DNA of 16,598 bases from Acidimicrobiaceae bacterium TMED189 (GTDB lineage: Bacteria; Actinomycetota; Acidimicrobiia; Actinomarinales; Actinomarinaceae), in the NCBI GenBank assembly GCA_002169845.1, contig NHIM01000024.1, forward strand, positions 5,713 through 22,310, written 5' to 3'. This document shows positions 1 to 6,793 of this stretch, piece by piece. The notes under the pieces were generated by a model that worked only from the letters and a program-made list of their open reading frames with translations, ran no database searches and was not told the DNA's origin. Position 1 is the stretch's first letter. Each line of letters opens with the position of its first letter. The translations under genes were made by a program, and so were the position numbers.

Positions 1-420
1 AACGTTATAGAAGCTGTTCGTCACATGAGAAGTATGACAAAGGGTATTAATAAAATAATTTCATCAGATGAAAATGAATTAATGGCAATAGCAAAAAATA
101 CTGGATCTCCATATGAAGTTGTCAAACAAATTAAAGAGTTAGGAAAATTACCAGTTGTTAATTTTGCAGCTGGGGGAATTGCTACTCCTGCAGATGCAGC
201 TCTCATGATGCAATTAGGATGTGATGGTGTTTTCGTTGGTTCAGGTATCTTTAAAAGCGGTGACCCACTAGAAAGAGCAGAAGCAATTGTAGTGGCGACA
301 ACAAACTTTAATAATCCTTCAACTTTAGTTGAAGTTTCTAAAAATCTTGGTGAGGCCATGGTTGGTATTAACATTGATGATCTAGATGAATCGGAGAAAC
401 TAGCTAAAAGAGGGTGGTAA
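1..420 (+). CDS. pdxS: PdxS, pyridoxal 5'-phosphate synthase lyase subunit (C-terminal part)
   Basis: The reading frame is open from base 1 to the TAA at 418-420 and gives the last 139 residues of a protein that is usually about 290-300 residues, so the N-terminal half lies outside the window. PdxS condenses a pentose phosphate, a triose phosphate and ammonia into pyridoxal 5'-phosphate (the DXP-independent route). It is a cytosolic (beta/alpha)8 barrel forming dodecamers. The visible part begins with EAVRHMR and holds the family's strongest blocks: [19 protein letters not shown] (phosphate-binding loop), [15 protein letters not shown], and the tail [13 protein letters not shown] ending in RGW. 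The catalytic lysine region nearer the N-terminus cannot be checked. The first ATG (position 25) is internal, not the start. pdxT follows with no gap, as expected for the two subunits of one complex. Identification is essentially certain. Confidence 0.97.
   Translation, partial: NVIEAVRHMRSMTKGINKIISSDENELMAIAKNTGSPYEVVKQIKELGKLPVVNFAAGGIATPADAALMMQLGCDGVFVGSGIFKSGDPLERAEAIVVATTNFNNPSTLVEVSKNLGEAMVGINIDDLDESEKLAKRGW
409..414 (+). promoter_or_regulatory. Shine-Dalgarno site for pdxT
   Basis: AGAGGG lies in the last codons of pdxS and ends 6 bases before the TTG at 421. It supports translation of pdxT from that TTG, which follows the pdxS stop codon directly. Confidence 0.5.
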
Positions 421-999
421 TTGAAAACAGGTATACTAGCTTTACAAGGAAGTTTTCACGAACACGCTGAAACGTTAAAGTTATTACATCGAGATTTCAT
501 ATTTGTTAAAAATATTGATGACTTAGAAGACATAAACTCTTTGATATTACCAGGGGGTGAATCTACTGCTATGTTAAAAATACAAGAACATACAGATTTA
601 TTTCAAAAATTGGAATCTTTAATTAAATCTGGAATTCCAACACTAGGTACTTGTGCAGGTTTAATATTACTTTCTGGTCAAAACATACAAGGCACAAATA
701 CTATTAATGCTTTAGATTGTATTGTTGAAAGAAATGGATATGGTCGCCAAAATCAATCATTTGAAGCTGAAGTACATTTTGAAGACTTTACTGCGGATTA
801 TTGTTTTATAAGGGCACCAAAAATTATTAGTTATAGTGATGACGTCAAGCCTATTGCATATCAAGATTCTGATGTTGTTGGTTTAAGACGAGATAATATA
901 GTTGGATTGACTTATCATCCAGAATTGACAAATGATAATAATTATTTGAATTGGCTGGATTCATTTTTGAAAAAGGATTCTAATGTCGGGTCATTCTAA
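421..999 (+). CDS. pdxT: PdxT, glutaminase subunit of PLP synthase
   Basis: A 192-residue class I glutamine amidotransferase that hydrolyses glutamine and channels ammonia to PdxS. The visible landmarks are LPGGEST at 43-49 (oxyanion region), the nucleophile Cys78 in GTCAG, the PdxT-specific block ERNGYGRQNQSFE at about 103-115, and the His166/Glu168 pair in YHPEL, which completes the catalytic triad. The length is normal for the family. The start is TTG at 421: the protein then begins MKTGILALQG, which matches the usual PdxT N-terminus (MKIGVLALQG-type), and a purine-rich site precedes it. The gene begins on the base after the pdxS stop and in the same frame. Its 3' end overlaps yebC by 17 bases. 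PdxS and PdxT being adjacent makes translational coupling and matched subunit levels likely. Confidence 0.96.
   Translation: MKTGILALQGSFHEHAETLKLLHRDFIFVKNIDDLEDINSLILPGGESTAMLKIQEHTDLFQKLESLIKSGIPTLGTCAGLILLSGQNIQGTNTINALDCIVERNGYGRQNQSFEAEVHFEDFTADYCFIRAPKIISYSDDVKPIAYQDSDVVGLRRDNIVGLTYHPELTNDNNYLNWLDSFLKKDSNVGSF
973..977 (+). promoter_or_regulatory. Shine-Dalgarno site for yebC
   Basis: AAGGA inside the end of pdxT, 5 bases before the ATG at 983. It supports this start, which gives the canonical MSGHSKW N-terminus and places the yebC start inside pdxT. Confidence 0.6.
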
Positions 1000-1723
1000 A
1001 TGGTCAACTATAAAAAGAAAAAAAGGAGCGAATGATGCCAAAAGAGGTAAATTATTTGCTAAATTAATACGAGCTATTGAAGTAGCTGCCAAGAACGGTG
1101 GTCCTGATCCTGCCAATAATGCATCCTTATACCAAGCTATATCTAAAGCTAAATCTATGTCCGTACCGAATAGTAATATCGAAAATGCATTAAAACGTTT
1201 AAGTGGTCAACAGGATAGTGATGATTATGAGGAAGTCTTTTATGAAGGATATGGCCCCCATGGAGTAGCCATTCTTGTTGAATGCCTTACGGATAATAGA
1301 AACAGAACTTCATCGGATGTAAAATCAACATTTTCAAAATATAACGGATCAACGGGAGCGCCTGGCAGTGTCAATTATCTATTTGAAAGAAAAGCAATTT
1401 TTCAGTTTGATTCAATTAGTGATGAATTAATAAATATAGCTATTGAAAATTCATGCCTTGACTTTACGGAGAATACTTCTGGTGTAACTTTCGAGTTTAA
1501 TCCAAAAGATTTTAAAAAAATGAACGAAGTATTTCGGAGTCATAGCTATGAAAGTAACATTTCAGAAGTCGCTTATGTAGCTTCAACACCAGTAATGATT
1601 AATCTAGATCAGTTTAAACAAGTTACAAATCTTATTGAAACTCTTGAAGATCTTGATGATATACAAAATGTCTATACCAATTTTGATATAGACGAGAAAC
1701 TCCTAGATACTAAAATAATTTAA
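983..1723 (+). CDS. yebC: YebC/PmpR/TACO1-family protein
   Basis: A 246-residue member of the YebC family, full length for the group. The N-terminus MSGHSKWSTIKRKKGANDA followed by RGKLFAKL is the family hallmark. The middle block with YEGYGPHGVA, then TDNRNRT and GAPGSVNYLFER, is equally typical. Older annotation calls these proteins transcriptional regulators. More recent work on bacterial YebC proteins and mitochondrial TACO1 points to a role in helping ribosomes through difficult stretches such as polyproline, so a translation-factor label is preferable. In actinobacteria yebC normally follows pdxT and precedes ruvC, and the upstream half of that order is kept here. The gene overlaps pdxT by 17 bases; 19 bases separate it from the next gene, one of only two gaps in the window. 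The same run carries EF-P at its far end, another factor acting on proline-stalled ribosomes; whether the two are co-regulated is unknown. Confidence 0.95.
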   Translation: MSGHSKWSTIKRKKGANDAKRGKLFAKLIRAIEVAAKNGGPDPANNASLYQAISKAKSMSVPNSNIENALKRLSGQQDSDDYEEVFYEGYGPHGVAILVECLTDNRNRTSSDVKSTFSKYNGSTGAPGSVNYLFERKAIFQFDSISDELINIAIENSCLDFTENTSGVTFEFNPKDFKKMNEVFRSHSYESNISEVAYVASTPVMINLDQFKQVTNLIETLEDLDDIQNVYTNFDIDEKLLDTKII

Positions 1724-1730
1724 ATAATAT

Positions 1731-1739
1731 TGTTAAAAT
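1731..1739 (+). promoter_or_regulatory. possible extended -10 promoter before the nuclease gene
   Basis: TGTTAAAAT fits an extended -10 element (TG, one base, then TAAAAT). A transcript starting the usual 6-7 bases downstream would begin near the second of two tandem ATG codons (1743 and 1746) and would therefore be leaderless, a common arrangement in actinobacteria. No Shine-Dalgarno motif is visible before this gene, which fits. I see no good -35 box, and AT-rich DNA produces such motifs by chance, so this is tentative. Confidence 0.25.
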
Positions 1740-1742
1740 CAT

Positions 1743-2099
1743 ATGATGGTAAACAAAGCTAAGAAACAAGGCACTAATTACGAAACAAATATTGTAAATA
1801 GGCTTAATAAAGTTAACAATTTTAAAGCCCAACGTTTTGCTGAAGGTGGTTCTAATGACTTAGGTGATATTCAGCTATTTATAGATGATGAAGAGTTTTT
1901 TATTGAAGCGAAATCACGTCAAAATCTTAATTTACATCAAACCCTTGACAAAGCTATAAATAAATCGGGTGAACAAAATACCCTAGTATTTTGGAAGAAA
2001 CTTAAAAGAAAAAATAACAACGAACGACGCACTAATGACGGGGTACCAGAAGTTATTTCAATGTCGTATGAATTATTTGTAAAGTTATTAGAAAAGTAA
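1743..2099 (+). CDS. PD-(D/E)XK nuclease, Hjc-like/actinophage-type Holliday junction resolvase candidate
   Basis: A 118-residue protein with the layout of small resolvase-type PD-(D/E)XK nucleases. GTNYE gives a first acidic residue (Glu14). The stretch RFAEGGSNDLGDI at 31-43 gives the basic and glycine-rich loop and Asp42. IEAK at 54-57 gives the Glu55-Ala-Lys57 core, and a Gln66 helix follows. The order and spacing resemble archaeal Hjc. The C-terminal half (LVFWKKLKRK, then a Val-Pro-Glu-Val-Ile strand and a YELFVKLL helix) resembles actinophage proteins annotated as Holliday junction resolvases, as I recall them. No fused domain, signal peptide or membrane segment is seen. The start could be either of two adjacent ATG codons (1743, 1746). 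It lies after yebC and before queA, where actinobacteria usually have ruvC-ruvA-ruvB. Its base composition is like its neighbours', so any transfer is old. Nuclease fold is well supported; the DNA-junction substrate is inference. Confidence 0.72.
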   Translation: MMVNKAKKQGTNYETNIVNRLNKVNNFKAQRFAEGGSNDLGDIQLFIDDEEFFIEAKSRQNLNLHQTLDKAINKSGEQNTLVFWKKLKRKNNNERRTNDGVPEVISMSYELFVKLLEK

Positions 2100-3101
2100 T
2101 TGAACAAAACTCCTACAACAGATCTTGAATACGATTTAAAAGAATCTTCAATTGCTCAGGTTAGATATAAAAACCCAGGAAGTTCTAAGTTATTGATAGC
2201 TTCAACTAAACAAATATTAACTTTTGAAAAGTATATTAAAAACTTAAGTAACAAGTCTGTCTTTATATTTAATAAATCTAGCGTTCAAAATGTAAGAATC
2301 GAAACTAACAAACTTTATACAAATGGTAAGGTTGAATTTTTCATTTTAAGTCTACTTAGTACGAATACTGCTGAAGTTCTTATTAAAACATCATCCAATC
2401 TCTTACCGGGTGATGTAGTTAGTACTTATATTGCTGATGTACGTATAGTCGAAAAAAATAATAGTATTTTCACTGTCGATTTTAATACAGAAGTACAGCT
2501 CTTAATTGATGAATATGGAAAGGTGCCTTTACCTCCATATATTAAGGATGATGTTTCTAAATATGAAGATTATAAAAACCAGTTTTCAGATGGTGGCTTT
2601 TCAGTAGCTTCCTCAACTGCCGGATTACATTTCAGTTTAAGAATGATTTCAGATTTAATTAAGAATAATCATAAAGTTTTTTATGTTAACTTAGATATAA
2701 ATTTAGGTACTTTTAAACAGATTGACACATCAAATGTAGAGGATTATAAAATTCATTCAGAGTATTACAATATGGATGAATCTGATTTTCATGAAATTCT
2801 TTCACTCAAAGAGGATGGATACAATATTGTAACTGTTGGTACTACAGTATTAAGAACTTTGGAAACTGTCGCAGCAAATAGTACATACAGAGGATTAACA
2901 AATCTTTTTATTACTCCAGGTTATAAATTTAAAGTTTCAAACACCTTGATAACTAATTTTCATGCACCTAGAAGTAGTTTATTAGCTATTGTACAAACTA
3001 TTTTTGGTGATAATTGGAAAGATCTTTATTCATATGCACAAAGCAACCATCTTAAGTTTTTAAGTTTCGGTGATGCTGTATTATTTAACATAGATGAGTA
3101 A
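2100..3101 (+). CDS. queA: QueA, S-adenosylmethionine:tRNA ribosyltransferase-isomerase (divergent)
   Basis: A 333-residue protein, slightly shorter than the usual 340-360. QueA moves the ribosyl part of SAM onto preQ1 in tRNA to make epoxyqueuosine. Recognisable blocks are PLPPYI at 143-148, STAGLHFS at 172-179, IHSEYY at 218-223, GTTVLRTLE at 247-255, FITPGYKFKVSNTLITNFH at 270-288 and FLSFGDAVLF at 320-329. Several blocks are altered: the usual NDTRV is FNKSSV at 57-62, and the usual YQTVYA is YKNQFS. The start is TTG at 2100, the base after the nuclease stop and in the same frame; it yields an N-terminus (TDLEYDLKESSIAQ) that aligns with the family's DFDYELPEELIAQ type. The 3' end overlaps tgt by 8 bases. 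Pairing with tgt supports the queuosine role. The family is sure; full conventional activity is less so. Confidence 0.9.
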   Translation: MNKTPTTDLEYDLKESSIAQVRYKNPGSSKLLIASTKQILTFEKYIKNLSNKSVFIFNKSSVQNVRIETNKLYTNGKVEFFILSLLSTNTAEVLIKTSSNLLPGDVVSTYIADVRIVEKNNSIFTVDFNTEVQLLIDEYGKVPLPPYIKDDVSKYEDYKNQFSDGGFSVASSTAGLHFSLRMISDLIKNNHKVFYVNLDINLGTFKQIDTSNVEDYKIHSEYYNMDESDFHEILSLKEDGYNIVTVGTTVLRTLETVAANSTYRGLTNLFITPGYKFKVSNTLITNFHAPRSSLLAIVQTIFGDNWKDLYSYAQSNHLKFLSFGDAVLFNIDE

Positions 3102-4179
3102 ACTAAACTTTAAATTAATTCAACATGACGGTAAGGCTAGAGCTGGACTTCTCGAACTTAATGATAAAGAGGTTTTGACGCCAACATTTATGCCTGTAGC
3201 AACTAAAGGTGCTTTAAAATCCACTCCACACGAAATGCTAGATAAAACGTCTGTACTTCTAGCAAATACTTATCATCTTTTTCTAAGACCTGGTGCTAAC
3301 GTTGTTAACGAACTTGGAGGTCTCCATAAATTTATGAATTGGGACAAGATAATTCTTACAGATTCTGGAGGTTTCCAGGGTTGGTCATTGCCAACAAAAA
3401 AAACTACAGATGGCATCATATTTAAAAATATCTACGATGGGTCGTCTTTTTTAATGACTCCGGAAATATCAATAAAAACTCAGAACCTTCTTGGGAGTGA
3501 TATTGCAATGATTTTTGATTACGTTGTAGATATTGATGCTTCGCATGATATTCAAACTGATGCTATAAAAACTACTGACTCGTGGGCAAGGATAGCAAAA
3601 GAAACACATAATAATAACAATCAAGCAATGTTTGGGATTATTCAAGGAGGGTTAATCAAAAACCTAAGAGAACAATCTGCTTTGTCTATGGTTAAATTGG
3701 ATTTTGACGGGTATGCGCTTGGAGGTCTTGCCCTTGGCGAAACTCGAGTAGAGAGAAAAAACATTGTTAATTTTACTACTGAATACCTACCAACAAATAA
3801 ACCAAGATACGTTATGGGTCTGGGTGATACATTAGGTTTAATAGACTTGATTGAAGAAGGTATTGATATGTTCGATTGCGTATGGCCTGCTAGATTGGCA
3901 AGACATGGTAAATTAATAACTGGTAATAGTTATATAAATATTAAAAATCAAAAATACACAGAAGATTCAAGACCTATATATGAGTCGTGTCCATGTTTTA
4001 CTTGTCAAAACTATTCCAGAGGATTTTTGAGACACCTTTTAAGAAATGAACAAACAAGCGCTTGGCTTTATTTAACAATTCATAATTTAATTCAGACTGA
4101 GATTATGCTTGATGAAGCGAGAAAAAGTATATTAGAATCAGATTTTGAAAATTTTAAGAAGAGATATATAAATGAATGA
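3094..4179 (+). CDS. tgt: Tgt, tRNA-guanine transglycosylase (altered base pocket)
   Basis: A 361-residue TIM-barrel enzyme that swaps guanine-34 of tRNAs with GUN anticodons for a 7-deazaguanine base, preQ1 in typical bacteria. Catalytic Asp90 (LTDSGG), base-binding Asp142, Gln184 (IQGG), the GGLALGE loop at 210-216, Met241 and the nucleophile Asp261 (MFDCV) are all present. The zinc site is intact: Cys299, Cys301, Cys304 and His330, with normal spacing. The surroundings are unusual: FQGWSL replaces the common FQVFSL at 94-99, FDYVV replaces FDECT at 141-145, MGLGDT replaces MGVGTP, and VWPARLARHG replaces a VMPTRNARNG-type loop at 263-272. It overlaps queA by 8 bases upstream and yajC by 8 bases downstream. 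The order queA-tgt-yajC-secD-secF is widespread in bacteria. Family assignment is secure; preQ1 as substrate is the default but is open given these changes. Confidence 0.93.
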   Translation: MSKLNFKLIQHDGKARAGLLELNDKEVLTPTFMPVATKGALKSTPHEMLDKTSVLLANTYHLFLRPGANVVNELGGLHKFMNWDKIILTDSGGFQGWSLPTKKTTDGIIFKNIYDGSSFLMTPEISIKTQNLLGSDIAMIFDYVVDIDASHDIQTDAIKTTDSWARIAKETHNNNNQAMFGIIQGGLIKNLREQSALSMVKLDFDGYALGGLALGETRVERKNIVNFTTEYLPTNKPRYVMGLGDTLGLIDLIEEGIDMFDCVWPARLARHGKLITGNSYINIKNQKYTEDSRPIYESCPCFTCQNYSRGFLRHLLRNEQTSAWLYLTIHNLIQTEIMLDEARKSILESDFENFKKRYINE

Positions 4180-4423
4180 ATTTTTAAGTGTTTTGCCTCT
4201 TATTATCGTACTTATTGTTTTTTACACTATTCTTTGGGTTCCACAAAGGAGACGCAACAAAAGACATACAAAAATGATTAACGATCTCAAAATAGGCAAC
4301 AATGTGGTTACAGATTCTGGTATTTATGGAAGAATAGTTTCCTTGGATGACAACACTGTTACCCTTGTTTTGAAAAAGGGTGAATTAGTTGTTAGCAAAA
4401 ATAAGATTGATGGTTTGACATGA
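4172..4423 (+). CDS. yajC: YajC, Sec translocon accessory protein
   Basis: An 83-residue single-pass membrane protein. Residues about 5-23 form one hydrophobic helix, followed directly by a strongly basic PQRRRNKRH stretch that should sit on the cytoplasmic face. The soluble part has the family pattern LKIGNNVVTDSGIYGRIV (around 40-57) and a short beta-rich end. YajC associates with SecD and SecF and with SecYEG during protein export. The gene overlaps tgt by 8 bases and secD by 4 (ATGA). The length is a little short of the usual 85-110 residues because the charged tail is reduced. Its position just before secD makes the call firm. Confidence 0.93.
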   Translation: MNEFLSVLPLIIVLIVFYTILWVPQRRRNKRHTKMINDLKIGNNVVTDSGIYGRIVSLDDNTVTLVLKKGELVVSKNKIDGLT

Positions 4424-5874
4424 GAAAATATTTTAAAATACTATTTTTGCCCATTATTTCAATAGCATTATTTTCTTTAGTTTACTATCAAAACCTTTCA
4501 CCTAAGTTAGGTTTAGATCTTCAAGGTGGGATATCAGTAATTTTAACCGCTGAAGAAGGTACAGATCAGGAACTAATAGAACAAGCAGTAGAAATCATGA
4601 GAACAAGAATTGAAGCATTTGGCGACGTACAAGAACCTGAAATTTCAATAAGTGGAGAAAATTCAGTACTCGTTCAATTACCAGGTGTAACCGATCAAGA
4701 AAGAGCAATTGAGGCATTAGGTACAACTGGTTTATTAACTTTTAGACCTGTTCTAGATTCCTCAATGTCTACAGGTTACTCACCAGCGTTACAGATTATA
4801 CCAAACCCAGATAATCCAGAAGAAGTAGCTACAGTAATTAAACCAGGTATTACTGGAGTTGATGAAGTTATTGGTGTTTCATTGGTTGATAATCCTGATT
4901 TTGAGTCTTATCTTCTATCCATTAATTCTGGATATCCTGTGATATACCAATTAGGACCTGCAGAATTAACTGGTAATGATATATCAGATGCTATTGCTGT
5001 ATTTCCAGAAAATGAATGGATAGTATCACTCGAATTCAAAGATGAATCAGCAAATTCATTTACTGAGTTAACAAAAAGGTTAGCTAATGAAAATGGAGAT
5101 AAAAGAAAACTTGCAATCGTATTAGATGGAGAAATTGTTTCGGCACCTGGAATAGCATTTGATGTTGATCCTGCAGTTGGTATTACCGGTGGAACAGCTG
5201 CTATTTCAATGGGAAATGCTGACGGGGGAGAAGCAGCTAACAATCTTGCAATAATTTTGAGGTATGGTGCGTTACCGGTATCCTTTGAAAGATCATCCAT
5301 TCAAAAAGTTTCAGCAACATTAGGTGAAAATACTCTCAATCTTGGTTTACAAGCTGGGTTGATTGGATTAATTATAGTATCGATGTATCTGATTCTTTAC
5401 TACAGAATATTAGGTCTAGTCGCTATATTGGGTCTTACATCTTTTGGATTGTTATTTTATTCAGTAATAAGTTTACTTGGTGAATACCAAGGGTTTACGC
5501 TAACTTTATCAGGTATAGCGGGAATAATTGTCTCGATAGGGCTGGCAGCAGATTCATATATAGTTACATTCGAAAAGTTTAAAGATGAAATCAAGATTGG
5601 AAGATCTTTTCAATTTGCAGCAGATAAAGCTGCGACAGACGCATGGAAAACAATTGTAACTGCAGACTTTGTATCACTTTCAGCAGCTCTGCTTCTTTAT
5701 GTTTTAGCAATTGGACCAATCAGAGGATTTGCATTAGCTTTAGGGGTAGCAACAATTTTTGACCTATTCTTTACGAGACTGTACACAAGAAATACTGTTC
5801 CTCTTGTAAGTACTTTTTCTAAAAGTCCTAGAGGATATTTTCCTATAAAAATGAAGGATCTTGTAAATGATTAA
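4420..5874 (+). CDS. secD: SecD, protein translocase subunit
   Basis: A 484-residue membrane protein of the RND superfamily that, with SecF, uses the proton gradient to pull exported proteins off SecYEG on the outer face of the membrane. It has an N-terminal membrane helix (about 7-25), the LGLDLQGG motif at 30-37, a large extracytoplasmic domain to about residue 300, and a C-terminal bundle of about five membrane helices. The helix-4 segment reads GLAADSYIVTFEKFKDE and contains Asp378, which corresponds to the aspartate implicated in proton movement. Its AADS form, rather than the VDAN type of proteobacteria, is what I associate with actinobacteria. The C-terminus ends soon after the last helix. 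It overlaps yajC by 4 bases and secF by 8. No truncation or frameshift is evident. Confidence 0.96.
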   Translation: MRKYFKILFLPIISIALFSLVYYQNLSPKLGLDLQGGISVILTAEEGTDQELIEQAVEIMRTRIEAFGDVQEPEISISGENSVLVQLPGVTDQERAIEALGTTGLLTFRPVLDSSMSTGYSPALQIIPNPDNPEEVATVIKPGITGVDEVIGVSLVDNPDFESYLLSINSGYPVIYQLGPAELTGNDISDAIAVFPENEWIVSLEFKDESANSFTELTKRLANENGDKRKLAIVLDGEIVSAPGIAFDVDPAVGITGGTAAISMGNADGGEAANNLAIILRYGALPVSFERSSIQKVSATLGENTLNLGLQAGLIGLIIVSMYLILYYRILGLVAILGLTSFGLLFYSVISLLGEYQGFTLTLSGIAGIIVSIGLAADSYIVTFEKFKDEIKIGRSFQFAADKAATDAWKTIVTADFVSLSAALLLYVLAIGPIRGFALALGVATIFDLFFTRLYTRNTVPLVSTFSKSPRGYFPIKMKDLVND

Positions 5875-6772
5875 AAAGCTATTCATTGGTTCAACTAATA
5901 TAGATTTTCTTCAAGTTGGTAAATTATTTTATCGTATCTTTGTTGTTGAAGCGATAATTTTTATAAGTGTTGCTGTTTTATCTTTAACAGGAATTCTTAA
6001 TGTGAATCTTTCAGTTGACTTTACTGGAGGAACAACTTATCAATTAGAAACTCCCTATACAACAGATGATATTGATGAGGTCATGGAAAGTACGATACTA
6101 GATGTATCTAGATATCAAACATTTGAGAATTCAAACTCTATAATATTTCGTGCAACAGAGAATACACAAGATAAAGAAACAGAATTTCTGTTTTACTTAG
6201 CAAATAAATTTGACTTACCTGATGAAAATATTGATTTTCAAAGGGTTGGACCTACATTTGGTGATGAGATAACTTCTAAAGGTCTTCAAGCATTGATTAT
6301 CTTCCTAACATTAGTTGTATTATTAATCTCATATAGATATGAATTTAAATATTCCTTAATTGCACTCATAGCTTTAACTCACGATCTTTTACTCGTATTT
6401 AGTATTTATGTACTACTTGGACTTGAGATAACTCCTTCTACAGTTATAGCCTTGCTTACAATCTTAGGTTATTCTCTCTATGACACTGTTATCCTTTTTG
6501 ATAAACTTAATGATTCAATTAAAACATCAAAATTTTCATATCTATCAGAAGATTCGTTAAATAAAACTTTTAATGAAGTTCTTATGAGAAGTTTAAATAC
6601 TTCAATAACTTCAGCTATACCGATTGCTTCAATACTTTTCTTAGGTAACTATCTTGGTTTATCTGGAACGCTATCTGACTTTGCATTACCTCTATTTATT
6701 GGTATTTTGTCTGGTACATACAGTTCTATATTTGTAACTGTGCCATTTTTATCAAAGATAATTAATAAATAA
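5867..6772 (+). CDS. secF: SecF, protein translocase subunit
   Basis: A 301-residue partner of SecD. It has a first membrane helix (about 21-42), the VDFTGGTTYQLE motif at 50-61, a short extracytoplasmic domain, then five further membrane helices. The helix-4 block GYSLYDTVILFDKLND is the actinobacterial form of the SecF signature and includes Asp206, the likely proton-pathway residue. AAGGA-type spacing is seen: AAGGA at 5854-5858 lies 8 bases before the ATG. The 8-base overlap with secD should couple the two products. In Mycobacterium and Streptomyces an adenine phosphoribosyltransferase gene (apt) lies between secF and rel; here only 21 bases do. Confidence 0.96.
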   Translation: MIKKLFIGSTNIDFLQVGKLFYRIFVVEAIIFISVAVLSLTGILNVNLSVDFTGGTTYQLETPYTTDDIDEVMESTILDVSRYQTFENSNSIIFRATENTQDKETEFLFYLANKFDLPDENIDFQRVGPTFGDEITSKGLQALIIFLTLVVLLISYRYEFKYSLIALIALTHDLLLVFSIYVLLGLEITPSTVIALLTILGYSLYDTVILFDKLNDSIKTSKFSYLSEDSLNKTFNEVLMRSLNTSITSAIPIASILFLGNYLGLSGTLSDFALPLFIGILSGTYSSIFVTVPFLSKIINK

Positions 6773-6793
6773 TTTCTTTACTACCATATAGAT

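Noticed and set aside
21-374. Minus-strand open frame opposite pdxS
   Set aside because: It lies entirely opposite the well-conserved PdxS coding frame and its translation has no recognisable family features; a shadow.
1743-2099. Recent phage insertion carrying the nuclease
   Set aside because: There are no other phage genes, no attachment-site repeats or tRNA nearby, and its composition and tight spacing match the neighbours; if transferred, it was long ago.
3094-4179. Tgt-like protein acting on DNA (DpdA) or an archaeosine-type enzyme
   Set aside because: Length, intact zinc site, single-domain architecture and the queA-tgt-yajC order all fit bacterial tRNA Tgt; no dpd-type genes are nearby.
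4908-5300. Minus-strand open frame of about 130 codons opposite secD
   Set aside because: The + strand frame is clear SecD; the antisense translation is low-complexity Ser/Ala/Ile-rich without motifs.
6773-6793. Terminator or promoter in the secF/rel gap
   Set aside because: Twenty-one bases hold no inverted repeat, no T run after a stem and no convincing -10 element with correct spacing.
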